Source: Tethya wilhelma
Lineage: Eukaryota > Porifera > Demospongiae > Tethyida > Tethyidae
DNA length: 64,000 nucleotides
Reading direction: 5' to 3'
Assembly (NCBI GenBank): GCA_964030475.1
Contig: CAXIPT010000001.1
Coordinates: 9,148,086 to 9,212,085 of the forward strand
In this document: piece after piece, positions 11,966 through 23,365 of the stretch
Position numbering within the stretch: the stretch's first letter is position 1
Layout of the letters: every line of letters starts with the position of its first letter
The notes under the pieces: model-generated
What the model saw: the letters and a program-made list of their open reading frames with translations, nothing else
Databases searched by the model: none
Told to the model about the DNA's origin: nothing
Program-made: the position numbers and the translations under genes

Positions 11966-12143
11966 ATTTCTGGCAATGTATCTTGGCTCAACTTTTCTCA
12001 GAGACTCTTCACTTTTAGAAGCTGATTCTTGAACGAACAAACTTGGTTTCTTCCATTTCTGGCAATGTATCTTGGCTCAACTTTTCTCAGAGACTCTTCA
12101 CTTTTAGAAGCTGATTCTTGAACAAACAAACTTGGTTTCTTTG
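11966..12143. repeat. Tandem duplication, 89-bp unit
   Basis: The segment beginning atttctggcaatgtatcttg is repeated head-to-tail once with a period of 89 bp (units 11,966-12,054 and 12,055-12,143). The visible differences are single bases, which suggests a recent duplication. Confidence 0.9.
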
Positions 12144-12949
12144 GGGACAGTCGCTTTTGCCATCAGTTTTTTGTATCTCTCATTCAGTCGCTAGATACAA
12201 GGCGAAAAGCGCCTTCTCCATATGGTGGCGATTAATTTTTAAACATGCATTATTCATTAGCTAGCTAGCCTAACGACCCTTTCCATAATCAAGTGAACGT
12301 TAATTGGAATCTATTGCAGCATGTATATCATACGTACGGTAGTACGTATAGTAGGAATGGGCCGACTGACGTCCCATAGACACAATACAAAATATTTATC
12401 GCCATAAAAATCTAACAACACAAAGTAGAGGCTTCAAACTTGCTCAGAGGCTCTCCTTTACAGAAAACCAACTGCATGGAAGGCTTAAACTTTGCCGAAA
12501 CTTTACTGATCACTCGTAGAGAGAACGCTTGCGAGAAGCCACTCTAGTGCAATTTTGTTCTCCTAACTTACTTACTTCCTTCTAACTGACTTACTTGAAA
12601 ACGATTTCCAGAGAACCAGAAAGTGTTGAGCCAACTTTGACGCCACAAAGTAAGTTCTTTTCTTGGGTAGTACGTTCCTTTATACTCGTTTTCATCGTAA
12701 ATAGGCCTGAACAAAAACTAGAAAGCTTTGAAACTTAGTGTATAAATTCATGTGCTACAATACAGCCATCTTTGTAGGTAGAGTTCAAAGGTCATTATCC
12801 ACGTGGCTATTGTTGGGTCTAGCTTGTTCAGACATTCGATTCTCTAATGCTTCAGTAGCAGCAAATTCACAGGCTTTTATCAAAACTGTTACCAACTTGA
12901 AAATGGAATAAGTGGTTGATTAGGAACAAAATTTCAGTAGACCTCACCA

Positions 12950-13520
12950 GCACTTTATTATCTTGTCACCTTGTCTACTTTGTTGAAGTTAATTTTTCTC
13001 CACTGTCGGAAATGAACATCAGTTTTGCTGCAACTTTAGTCTCGCTGAGGAAATATCTTTGCTCCATCTGACACTCACTTCGGACACACTTTCCAGTTAC
13101 CGGAAGATGGCCACAACCACGGTCTATGGTTTTTTTGTACTTTTGGCAGACTTTTTTTTTTTTGCAAATTCTGGTACTGCTGAAATAGTAGCATTTTTCA
13201 ATTGCTTATTGTGCAAAACTGTTTGATAATTGCATGATGACTTTCCAATCAGTTAATTATAGAATCATCCTTAAGCATACTAAGATATTTACTGCCTTCA
13301 AAATCTTTCACCATAAAACAATTTAAAAAGATAGAATTTACCAATTGTAGTAGTATCTATTAATAATTATTGCCCCCTCCCAATTGTGGTACATTCAACC
13401 ATCGTCAAGTCTTGTTTTGTATATTCTATTCTCCAAAGTTTCGAAGCGAACATCCTCACGGATTTTAACCAGCACTGTCACCAAGTCGAGTACGGAAGGT
13501 TTAGAATGAGTAGGAGAATG
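12950..13520 (-). pseudogene. Uncharacterised protein, copy B (inverted paralogue of 6.1-6.9 kb)
   Basis: Read on the minus strand, the DNA matches copy A in order. There is a segment with TMVECTTI near 13,400 and one matching the KYLSMLKD region near 13,300. After that comes the shared DNA for caataagcaattgaaaaatg near 13,200. The last part reads VCQKYKKTIDRGCGHLPVTG and KCVRSECQMEQRYFLSETKV (13,150-13,020) and ends about KLMFISDSGEKL. Here the last block is in one frame where copy A has a frameshift, but a poly-A run and stops break the upstream part. Neither copy is whole. Function unknown; see copy A. Confidence 0.45.
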
Positions 13521-14106
13521 GTTGTAGGGTATAGCTAATCCTAATACTACATAGACCATGAAGTGTAGACCATTCTAGTAAGTAGAGAGCCTTACTTACA
13601 GCTACACTGCTCATTTTTTTCGTTTATAATAAGTTAGCATTATGCAAGGGTAGCATAAATAGCTTCAGCTAGTACAAGTATGTGAACCTACATGTAATTA
13701 TATTTAAGTCCTATACTCTATAGGTGTTAGAAGACAATTATAAAAATTAATAATTATAATCGTTGGCAGTTTACTACTTATTGTTTACTCATGTTGTTGT
13801 AATTGTTCCTTCAATTTATGAATGTCAGCAGTAGAGATGCTATTAACTGGTAAACTGTTCCATAACCAACAGTGTCACTGTAATTCTTGCACAGTGCCAA
13901 TAATAATTAATGGGTATACAGCTGGATTCTTTAAGAAAATTCTCAAAGGAACTCATATTTTCCACGGTTTTTTTTTCCAAAAAAAAGAGTTTTTTAAATG
14001 TCCGTTGTTTGGTCTCCCAAAAGTAAGTTTTGTTTTTAGTGCGATAACTTGAGCACCCTAGAAACAGACATTTTTAAATACAATTATAATAGTTACCAAA
14101 AGTTTA

Positions 14107-14449
14107 GTGATGAAGGTCAAACCTAAGGATGGAAATGTGGACTCTATGGCTCTTTCAAGTGAAGGACAATGGAACGAACAAACAAAAACATTTTTCATGC
14201 ATTTCCTCCAAGAACGGAATTTTGATGGAAAGCTTCAGTTTGCTGATAAATCTGGAAGGGCTGGTACTCTTGATATCATTGTCAACTCTAGTGGTGCACA
14301 TGGCCAGCAGTCAGTCCAGCAAGGATTTGAAGAGTTTGTCCGGTGGAGAGAGGTCTTTTACTACTGTGTGCTTTATTACTTCTCTTTGGGATGCCATTGA
14401 AGCACCTTTCAGATGTTTGGATGAGTTTTCTTATGTACTCGATAAATAA
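14107..14449 (+). pseudogene. SMC6: SMC6 C-terminal head-domain fragment
   Basis: The first frame (14,107 to about 14,325) reads [20 protein letters not shown] and [20 protein letters not shown]. At about 14,325-14,335 the frame shifts by one base and continues [20 protein letters not shown] then [15 protein letters not shown] before stopping at 14,449. LSGGERSF(S/T)TVCFI plus PFRCLDEFD is the ABC signature motif and Walker B of SMC6, the ATPase of the SMC5/6 DNA-repair complex. The ATPase signature and the DE of Walker B are kept, but the usual D-V-x-M-D after LDEF is degraded to SYVLDK-stop, and the whole of the rest of SMC6 (hinge, coiled coil, Walker A) is absent nearby. So this is a fragment of a cellular gene, not a working SMC6. 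No intron is needed across the segment. Confidence 0.8.
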
Positions 14450-14994
14450 CAGAAATTTTAAATACAGTTGTTTACTTTTAAAGGTTTAGTGATGAGATTT
14501 AAACTGTCCAAGTTTGGCTGTATACTCAAATAATACTATATGCCTAAGTTTCAAGATTAATAATGCTACCTAAGTCTCAAGATTAGGCGCAGTTTCACGG
14601 AAGTAATTTTGTAACCATTTTTTTTTTTTGAATTCTTGGCCCAAAAATCAAAAACTCTGACTGGTCGGAATGTAACTTTTTGGCACACTTACGCAGAAAT
14701 GCACATTTTTTGTCGACATGTTTGCTATTGAGAATGCGCAGATTTAGCATTGAAAACAAGTGCAGCTAGGAAAAAAGCTGGGTATAGTTACCTTGATTGT
14801 TGCTTATCTACATCATGTAAAAGCTTTGCGTAATTTTTACTTGAGAAGAAAAACAAAAAGAAATTTTAAGGCGTAGCTACTAAAAATTTATACTTTTAAT
14901 TTCCCTGTATGATGTCATTCACTTCAAAAGAATTCAGCATATAATCGGGCAATCCATTTTTGTCTGTGGTTCTCAAGGATAAGAGCAAAATTAC

Positions 14995-15240
14995 TTATAG
15001 TACATCTGTGCTTGCCATTTGGTACACGAAAGGGTGTGATGTACGACTTGAAGTCCTATAAACACCTTCTACAATTGAAGCAATTGGAGCAAGTGTGCTA
15101 CTGTTCTTGATCTTCTGTAGCAAATCTATTGGAATGATGATTATGCTACTTTTGTATGTGCACATCATATACTTTAAGTACAGTATTTCTGTAGAAATTT
15201 TGCTGAAGAGTTGGTCTATGTCTTCATGGGTGTGACCCAC
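14995..15240 (-). pseudogene. DUF7869-like fragment (GHTHEDIDQ motif)
   Basis: The minus-strand frame starts GHTHEDIDQLFSKISTEI and runs 81 codons. GHTHEDIDxxFS is the hallmark I recall of DUF7869, a domain in transposon-like proteins of marine animals. The rest of the domain (upstream on this strand, above 15,240) is not evident in frame. It is probably a relic; the Met is the last residue of an exon rather than a true start. Confidence 0.55.
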
Positions 15241-15249
15241 TGGAAGGAA

Positions 15250-16140
15250 ATTTACTTTTTACCTACATGTGTTAAGTATTACTTCTAATTATGTGTTATA
15301 AGTAGATCACAAACCAAAAGGGTTCATTATTACATTACGTGTGACCAGTGCACAGAATCTCATACCATTGTGGGAGTTAATTGCAACTATTCTTAATTAT
15401 TCACGTCATCATATTTAAATATCTATGTATTGAAGCATCAAAAGGTAACTGACGATTTTTCAATGGTGTTTCTAGTATTAGAGAATGTGGAGGATGTTAG
15501 TAATAAATGATACTGCGCGTTTCTAGATGAATTAGTAGGATAAAAGCAATAACTGGAGTAATACAGTACACTATTGGTACCATAGAATTAATACCTTTGC
15601 TGAGTTAGCATCTATACTGGAGCTTTTCTTTAGCCATGATTGTACACTATGTAATATGTAACAATTTTGTGAGTTTGTTTACAGCTGTTAAATGTGAAAT
15701 AGTAATTGGCTATAATTATTGTGCATGAGATGGATAACAATTCATACAGTGTTAAGTGTATTGCAAGTTGCATCGCATAAGAAAGAATTAGAGTTAGATC
15801 TCGCAAATACCACATTTAAAACTATTGGTTGACCAGTTTTGTTGGTTTCAGTAAAGATAATTGGGCAATTAGGTGAAAAGCTAGACTATTCATCTTGTTT
15901 ATAATAAATCGATGACATTGTTTTAGTTATTCACTTGTATTAACCATTGCATTGAAGTTAACAGCTGTTGACTGTATCGAGTATAGTGATTTTGAACGTT
16001 CTTGAGCTCATGCAAGAACTGTTTAAGTATATAACATTTTGCACAGGTTTGGAGATGCTAAAATGAGTCAAACCACAATCAGACCATGCTAACTGCTGCT
16101 TGCTCAGACTCTGCACCTTCCTTTTATTTGTGCAAAAAGG
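15250..16140. other. No recognised gene
   Basis: AT-rich. Only short open frames without motifs on either strand. Confidence 0.35.
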
Positions 16141-16142
16141 TA

Positions 16143-16413
16143 CCGTATAGCGGGTATTAAATTTGGCGGGTTTAAAATTTGGCGAATTCAGTTCTAATCT
16201 CAATTTTGGAGGTGAAAGAACTGCTCTAGTTATAAACAACGAACCTTGCGAGCTTTCACACTGCAGTAGTAGGACAGTAGAGAGTCTTTTAGTGCTAAAA
16301 ACTGCTAAAGCTAGCGCTACCTGCATGTGGTTTCTGTTCTTGAATTGGTAATGGATAGTCACGATTTGCCAATTTGCCAAATTTAATTCTCGCCAAGTTT
16401 ACCCGCTATACAA
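16143..16413. mobile_element. MITE, CCGTATAGCG terminal-repeat family, degenerate copy
   Basis: It begins TA-CCGTATAGCGGG and ends CCCGCTATACAA-TA. The terminal inverted repeats match those of the better-preserved copy at 26,269-26,474 and the related one at 46,824-47,026, and all three are flanked by TA. Inner segments alternate ttggcggg/ttggcga and tcgcca. It has no coding capacity; the short frames inside it are artefacts. The right end has two substitutions (CAA for CGG). Confidence 0.75.
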
Positions 16414-16752
16414 TAGTCTTTTTTTATTGACATTCATAAGAGAGTCCCATGCCTTAGTGATGGTATATCTTACACATGCACAACAGTACCTCAGTGTGGA
16501 TGGTCTGTAAATCATGATTTTGGGTATCAACAGCCAGCACATACAATTCCATAAGTATATTTTGGGAATATCTATCTATCCATATAAGCTGCTTTTTGGC
16601 CTAAGCATCCCATTTTGGTGGGTTTGCTGTTTACTTCTAGTCAGTATCCCTACACTATTTTTGGTGCTGACTTGTGCTCCCATTTTGCCAAGGAGCTTTG
16701 CAGCTTCAGCTCTGCAATAGCTGGAAGCCCAGTAGAGAGGTTTCCTATTGTA

Positions 16753-18180
16753 CTACAATGACATATCAGCAATCAATGCACAAGCATACACAATCCAGTG
16801 ATTCAGTAGCTTGGACAATGTTCTTGAACTAAAAGTTTTATATTTATACGTTTGTTCTTCATTAAGTGGTGTGAGGACAAAATCATCACTTCCATTTTCA
16901 TTTGAGGGTGGAGAACATTGTTCAATTATGTTCAAGTTACAACTCACTCCTGTATCCATATCACTTTCAATGGTTTCAGGGGATCTAGAACACTGTTGAA
17001 AGCGTTCAATTGTACCATCTGCTCTGTACTGTCTGATTTCAGATGCATGGAAGATTTCATTTGAGCTTAAACATTTGTCCCATTCACTGTACAAGTGTAA
17101 TTGAACGTCACCCACAGATTTAGTTGTAAAATGCTGCATGATTGGCCCACTGTCTTGATCATCAGACTGATCATCACCATCCAGAAACTCAATTCCATGT
17201 TCTGTGCATTTCCGCCATTTTCCAGGACCTGGCAACAAAAAATCGTTCCATGTGTGCCTGATAATGACAATTAAGAGTGTTGGTCGATCATTGATTGAGG
17301 AATGATTGTATTTGTCATTGGTCCAAGCCGTTTGGCAAATGATTTGATATCATTGTCTTGTGAACATATACAGTCATCAGATTCTTCATATTGCAGCTGC
17401 CTAAGAGCATTATAGTAGATTTGGTGATTCCCTTTATCTGCTGAAACATTCTTTCTTCTTGCTGTGCATTCACTGATTGAAGTGAGACAATTCGAAACAT
17501 GATTGGTGCATGTACAGCCAAGGAGTGGAAATATCTTCCAAACGTTTGCTGTCTAGTAGTAGACTTTAGATTTGCAAAAAAATCCTGCAACATAGAAGAG
17601 CATGGACAAAAGTGAGATTATGAAGAGGTAAAATCAGTTGAGGAGAACACTTATCACAGCATGCATATAACCAAGGTTACTTATTTTGACAGCTGAATGG
17701 AATATTTTTGTCAAGGTACCATGCGGATCAAGTTGTTTCAATTTAAGGCAAAAAAGATTTGCAGCTTTCCGCAGATCGCAGCATCAGATAGTCAACTTTC
17801 CTAAAGCCTTTGTTTTAATCTTTGCAAGCTCTGATTGAATTTTTCCAGATGTCACGACAAGACTCTCTTCAATGGTATTTAAGAGATTACCTTTAAGATT
17901 GTGAAAGTGCTCTGATGGTGCGATTTCATAGTCTTGTAGGTTTAGAGAGTCTAGAGAGGCTCCTGGATGGTCTTGAAGCAGAGCTAGAAAGTTAGAAATT
18001 CCAGCTCTCATTTCATCAAATTCCTTCGATAAAGTGTCTTTCAGTTACCGTTGCATGATAATCCTCTAGATTCAAATTCTCTACAAAGATCAGCAACTAG
18101 TAGATTATTCTTCCACACAACACCATCCAAAAGGAACTTCCGAAACTTGAAGTTCCATATAAATTATACATTGACTCATT
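16753..18180 (-). pseudogene. Unnamed transposon-like protein, C-terminal half, with SAP-like segment
   Basis: On the minus strand, in order: LLVADLCREFESRGLSCNGN (about 18,120-18,060; a SAP-like helix pair), MRAGISNFLALLQDHPG and HFHNLKGNLLNTIEE (18,011-17,784), GRYFHSLAVHAPIMFRIVSL with VNAQQEERMFQQIKGITK (17,593-17,420), and FLLPGPGKWRKCTEHGIEFL (about 17,245) followed by an acidic stretch and QHFTTKSVGDVQLHLYSEW to a stop near 16,753. I recall this combination (RxFHSL..HaPi..RiVsl, LLPGpGxW, SxxdVxxhL) from a large unnamed family in sponges and cnidarians. The blocks lie in different frames with at least two breaks that lack splice signals (around 18,040 and 17,290), so it is decayed. SAP motifs bind DNA. 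Confidence 0.5.
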
Positions 18181-18479
18181 TCTAGTAGATATTCACTCCA
18201 GTATTTGAAGTTACCATTGGAGTTTTGATGTTGTAGACATTTTTTTGTTGCATTCTCAAACTTGAGCCTGCCTTAAGTACACAGTGAAAATGTGGTTTAT
18301 AATAAAATTTTTAAAATTAAGTTTGTTGCTGGCATTGATCCTCAATTCAGTCTATGTTGACTCACGCTTTTGTTTCACATAGTACTGTGAAAAATAGCAG
18401 TCTCAACTTGTGTCAGTTCACTCAAAGGGAAATCATCAAACTAAAAATTTAATGATGCGATTAAAATTGTACAATGTCA

Positions 18480-18592
18480 TGGAATAATATGCGACCCAAT
18501 TTTAGAAAACCAACCATGCAGATCTATACTAAAACTTTATTTGTAGTAATCGGTGATTGTAGTGTAATTTGCGAGGCGCGGGTGAAATTACT
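18480..18592. repeat. Dispersed repeat, copy 1 (partner at 28,387-28,490)
   Basis: About 110 bp beginning tatgcgacccaattttagaa and including gtagtaatcggtgattgtag; it recurs at about 85-90 percent identity by eye at 28,387-28,490 on the same strand. It is probably the end of an interspersed non-coding element. Confidence 0.75.
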
Positions 18593-18903
18593 CTTCCAGA
18601 TGATCAGAAGATGGCCTACAGTATTGCAGAATCCCTAGGCTATGCCAGGAGCTGTTTATCTATGCATAATAATAAATGAATGTTGTATACATAGTGTATA
18701 ACAAATTTGCAATGAAATTTGTGGGGAAAGAAGATATGCACTTCTTATTATGGGCACTAAGTACTAGCTAAACTGTTTCCTACAGTTAGAATAGCTATAG
18801 ATGCATGCATTAATATTGGGTGCTTATTTCTGTGCCATATTTAGCCTAGTTACTCAAGTTACAGCCCACCCACTACATTATTCTACTTAGTAGACTTACT
18901 TAC

Positions 18904-18968
18904 CTCGTTGGTGAATCCTCCTGGAAGAGGCTCAGGCTCCCTGGTCTTCTGTGTCTTTAAAAAGACTC
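18904..18968 (-). CDS. Possible exon with good splice sites
   Basis: A 65-bp segment flanked on the minus strand by acceptor ctatag and donor gtaagt; the open frame reads VFLKTQKTREPEPLPGGFTN. It lies downstream of the stop of the 19.4-21.2 kb gene, so it is either an alternative 3' exon or unrelated. Confidence 0.25.
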
Positions 18969-19391
18969 CTATAGTAAGTTTTAGTTAGCGCTTCAACTAA
19001 CTTTATCCATTTTCTGATACTACACTAAAATTGTACCACAAACATAACTTCTTTGTAAAACAGATAGTATACGGAGTTTGTGCACTCGTGCTTAGCAACG
19101 TATTCGCTCACGATTTTAGCGAGTAAAGTTGGAATGAACTGTCCGTATATTTGAGGTCATATCTCCAGAACTATGGCACCTAGCCACTTCAAATTTTGAA
19201 AATAGCTAGCTTCAATGACGTAGATTACAATGCAAGTGCTATCTCAAAATTCGCATAACATCTGGTCGGTGACAGTTTAATTTTATTACTTAAAGACTAA
19301 GGAGCTATATAGGTATGTACATGTACATTAAAATTAATTATTGCTATTATAACTATAATTTTTGCTTAGTGTCACTGTTATCACTGGCAAC

Positions 19392-21192
19392 TTAATTCTG
19401 TTTGCTGCCACTATTGGATCCGGAGCTCATTCTGTCACAATGCTGCTCACCATTAGATCCACTGCCATCTGCTGCCAAGCCCAGCTATAACAAAATGGCT
19501 TTTGTGACTAATTAAACAGCGAAACAGTGACAGGTACTGTGACCAACTCATACCTGTGACTTATTTAGTTTCAATGCTAGATTATTTGTAGAATTTTGCT
19601 TTACACTACTAGCTGGTCCACTGCAGGTAAGCTTTGCTAAAAAGTTCAAGTGTTATTGTGGGTGTGTATTATTAATAAGGAATATATATGTACCAATGAT
19701 TTCTTGTAATCTGATCTGATGTCTCGAACTGACTTGTGCTGATCTACACTGTCACCAATAAATTTAAGTTGGATCCCTGAAGCAATCCATTCCTTTAATG
19801 GGGCTTTTTATTACTGCTTTTACCTGACACTACTACACCAACATGATTTAGTCGGACATATACCAGATGTATGCGTGCGTGAAAAAAGGTCCTGGAGCAT
19901 TTATGCATCATTCAAGACAATTTGCTAGCTTTAAATTGATTAAACAATTATACAACATTCATATCTAACCTGTCTTGGGACTCTTGATGTATACAGCAAA
20001 AGTGAGATATATGTCTGTAAACCAACCATCTCTCTGTTTCTCTCTTTAAGCAGAACAGATGCAGCCACACATATCACTGGGTAGTGTACTGATCCTCGTT
20101 TTGTTTCATTTCTCGAGTCACTATGACTGGCTATCTTCATAAAAAGGCTGATTACAAGATTCACCTCAGAGAATTAAATTTATAAGGGGAGCAAATAAGC
20201 AATACTTACACATGGGAGTTCAAGTGACATTGTTTCACTTTGCAGCTGCATAAATTCTTCTGTAAGTGCTATCTCCTGTACTTCTTCATCATAAGAGCAA
20301 TTGATCAACTGTATAGTCAAGATTTTGATTCAGATTATCTCAATATTATACTACTATAAGGAGTGTATAGCAACATTGGTGATTTGGTTTCCATATCACA
20401 AATGAAAGATGTCCACTGGAAGTTGTCCAACTTTTTGGGAACACGAAACAAAGTCAGTACTGTTTTCTTGTACAGCGAAGTACATTCATCATTGACTAAA
20501 TCAAAGACCTTTTCAACATCTATTTCTTGTAGTGGTTGATAATTTAATACAGCTCGTGCAATAGTTTCTAAATGACCTCCAGCAAGTGCTCTGCCTAATC
20601 GTTAAAGTGCAGGATCAATTGTTGCGCTATATGGGATAGATCTACTAGGCGTAGATATAGTGACCTGTATACATGAATTGACATGCATACTAGCATTACC
20701 ATTATAATAAATGAGATTAGCAAGAAACATAAATCATTTATACATGATTTGTGTATGTCTTAACTATAAATATGTAATTCATATCGAAGTGTTGTAAATT
20801 GTAAATAATATACATGCATTTATGAAGACAAACTGTAAAAAAATTTGACAGTTAGACTAATTACGATTAACTTAATTACTTTCACTGATTTACAACTTTG
20901 TGGAGGAGTTGCTATATAGTGGTTCCTTGCTGTCATTGCTTTCCTGTATGTGAATATCACGTTCTTTGGCTGGCTCCTTATAGTGGCCATTGTATATAAC
21001 AATAGTATTATTTGCATGATGCCATAGATTGTCAGTGAGGTACACTAACATTAACATTCTTACCGTCAGGAAACAGTTGTTTACTAGCTAAATAATGCCT
21101 GACTCGTTTATTGCTTGGCTGAGCCCGAAAGGTAGTTGGTGAAACCCCCGGCCCACCACTAGTATCTTTGGTTCTCTTTATTGGTGCCTTTC
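19392..21192 (-). CDS. Spliced gene of unknown function (possible Crinkler-like module)
   Basis: Five minus-strand segments with matching splice borders: 21,192-21,064 (KAPIKRTKDTSGGPGVSPTT, ending KRVRHYLASKQLFPD; acceptor caatag, donor gtaag), 20,664 to about 20,370 (acceptor atacag; TISTPSRSIPYSATIDPAL, one in-frame TAA, then RLGRALAGGHLETIARAVLN and VFDLVNDECTSLYKKTVLTL), 20,308-20,210 (EEVQEIALTEEFMQLQSETM; donor gtaagt), 19,620-19,554 (donor gtatga) and 19,484-19,392 (Ser/Gly-rich tail DGSGSNGEQHCDRMSSGSNS, stop TAA). The pattern DPAL-RLGRALaGgxxxiaRAV recalls a region of Crinkler-like proteins, but this is tentative. The single TAA in the largest exon is a one-base change from CAA. The gene may be a recent pseudogene, or the base may be wrong. 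The 3' border of the second exon is not clear. Confidence 0.4.
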
Positions 21193-21255
21193 CTATTGGA
21201 ATTAATAATAGTGATATAATATAATTATTGCTTTGTACAAGTTTTCACCATCTAC

Positions 21256-21275
21256 ATTATTATTATTATTATTGG
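21256..21275. repeat. (TTA)n microsatellite
   Basis: Short ATT/TTA run, directly abutting the GAGCGAGCCCC repeat start. Confidence 0.85.
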
Positions 21276-22420
21276 GGCGAGCCGGAGCGAGCCCCACACT
21301 AGTGTAGTCAACGGAAAAATTTTCTATATATTGTATGTTGTATAGTCTGGCGTACGTCCTCCGTTTAACTGTAGGTTATGTTTATGACGATCATTGCCTG
21401 TTCAGCTTTACAGCGCATGCGCGTAGGTCCACGTGTTCATCGTGATCTTGCACTTCAATCGGAGAGAACTCGATCAGTGGTGACTGAGAAAGAAAGCTAC
21501 TGCTTGAGCTGAAAAGAGAGTAAAATTAAATGCTCGCCAAGTTGGTGCCCTTTTAGTTAAAGACTCGGAACTGAGCCATGNCACAAATTAGCACTTACTC
21601 TCTGACTTTCTGGGCCAGTGTTTCAATGTTGGACTGGCATCTCTCTATGGTCCTCCTGCTGATGTGGACACTCATGGACTCAATGCACACATTGTCTGGA
21701 ACGAGAGCAACAATGGAACGTTACAGGATATGTAAAGTAGTCTTGTCCCTAGGCTCCTCCCTCATGAGTACTTCCTTGCGAGAGAGGAGCCATGAGAACA
21801 AGATTAGGTTGGACTTTGGAAAAGGAACCTTGACGATAGATAGCTATCATAATAATTATTCCGAGCGAAGCGAGGCTAGGATTGCTGTATACAGAAAAAA
21901 AGTTATGTGAGTGGTGGTGGTGGTGGTGGTGGTGGTGTCGACACACCTTGCCTAGAACTGGACTCTGGTAGAATAGCTCAACAAAGTAAGTAGATTTTAT
22001 TGCTATGTATGACTCGAAGAGTCTCTGGAGCGACTTTTAACGCCAGATTCCATTGCTAATGGTATTTTTGGCCAACTGACGGCAAACCTAAAAGTAGTTT
22101 AGAATTGACGATCCTATCCTGTCTGAAAAATGGACTCTGGTAGAGAAACTAAACAAAATTAACACATTTTACTAGCTGCTATGGCTTGAAGAGTCTCTTG
22201 GCCAACTTCTTGCAACGGTTTCCATCGCTAACTTGCATTTCTGGACCAAACCTGAAAGTAGTTTTCTAAATTGACGATCCGATCCTTTCGATTTGACTCA
22301 TTTTAGTCTTTTGCTTTCTTTCTTGACGATCCAGTCCTATAACTACAGCATGCAGCATGAGCAGAGTGCAACTTGCAAGCATGCAGTGCGTGCAGGAGCG
22401 CTGAGCGAGGTTTATGCATC
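21275..22420. repeat. Interspersed repeat region beginning with GGGGCGAGCCNGAGCGAGCCCCACA
   Basis: It starts with a direct repeat of GCGAGCC (ggggcgagcc ggagcgagcc ccaca). The same word begins the insertion at 51,868, and truncated forms appear at 27,067 and 57,407. Inside, a plus-strand segment at about 21,600-21,735 is open ([20 protein letters not shown] then HGLNAHIVW) before a stop, product unknown. A segment with cttgtccctaggctcctccc (about 21,742) belongs to the inverted-repeat family also seen at 28,040, 30,580 and 56,399. A (GTG)n run lies at 21,911-21,938. The single N at 21,582 interrupts the sequence. Confidence 0.5.
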
Positions 22421-22430
22421 ACGTGTACCC

Positions 22431-22810
22431 CTAGTTATAAGCAAAGTTTTGTGTGTCCATCCGTGTGTCCGTGTGTTACGGGAGTTCACCGGAAGTGATG
22501 CGACCTCGAGCTAAAATGCTACTTTTTCTCTGGACTGTGGAGAATACAAGCTATGAAAAGTGTGCCTAGACAGCTAGCTTAGATAGTGCTAGCCTAGCAT
22601 AGACTCACAGGTGCTACAAGTATGGCTGACTGTTTTTAAAATCGCAGACAAGGCGGCATCGCTATCCAACAAAGAAGCGTGATAGGGGAGCCAATCTTTT
22701 ACAAAAGAAGCGTAACGAGGTAAGAAGATTCGCTTCTAAGAGTCTGCTTCTCTGTTGTTGTACACGAAACACAGCTAGCCAGATATCTAGATGTAACGAG
22801 TTTCTTTGCC
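22431..22810. repeat. Dispersed 380-bp repeat, copy 1 (partner at 27,106-27,485)
   Basis: It starts ttataagcaaagtt and a run of tgtgtccgtgtg. It contains ggaagtgatgcgacctcgag and ctactttttctctggactgt and ends near cacgaaacacagctagccag. The second copy at 27,106-27,485 is in the same orientation and clearly homologous throughout, with small indels. No conserved frame is visible. Confidence 0.85.
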
Positions 22811-22814
22811 AGCT

Positions 22815-22852
22815 CATGGATATTATAGCTCTCGGAACTATAATATCCATGG
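22815..22852. repeat. Short perfect palindrome with 15-bp stem
   Basis: catggatattatag is followed by a loop of about 9 bases and then ctataatatccatg; the outer ccagct/agctg flanks extend it imperfectly. It could be a tiny foldback relic. Confidence 0.8.
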
Positions 22853-23065
22853 CCAGCTGATTGCAAAAATGGCGGAAGTTGGAAAAGGGTCGTCTGAGAC
22901 CTTACGTAGCATTAGGTAAATTGCATTGCTGAGCTGGCCAAATTGCAAAGAGGAGCAGTGCAAGCATACCTAGTTACCTTTCACTGCCCAGTAATATTAC
23001 TATGCAGATGCCTGTGCTTGCATGCATCTAGCAGTAAACATCAGTATACTTAAGCTTCATTCATA

Positions 23066-23187
23066 TCAAGATATAATATCATAATAATTGCATGCATTTG
23101 GTAGGGATGGATACAAAGGAAAAACCTCAAGATATAATATCATAATAATTGCATGCATTTGGTAGGGATGGATACAAAGGAAAAACC
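23066..23187. repeat. Tandem duplication, 61-bp unit
   Basis: The segment tcaagatataatatcataat onward is repeated exactly once with a 61-bp period (23,066-23,126 and 23,127-23,187). The two units appear identical, so it is recent. Confidence 0.95.
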
Positions 23188-23365
23188 GTAAGAGACAAGC
23201 AGCAAATGAGAGTGTACAAGAAGAGTGTACAAGAAGAACCCAGTCTTCCCTTTCAGAAGAGAGTGACATCCTGGCAACAATATTTGAAAAGCTATGCTAA
23301 AAACTGATGGTTAGTATTATTACACTGCTGGCTGTGTGAAAGTATAATTTATCCGTTTGTACACT

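Noticed and set aside
16163..16351. Open frames on both strands around 16.2 kb
   Set aside because: They fall inside the degenerate CCGTATA MITE and have no homology signal.
21749..21946. Poly-His minus-strand frame
   Set aside because: Encoded by the (GTG)n run; no other protein feature.
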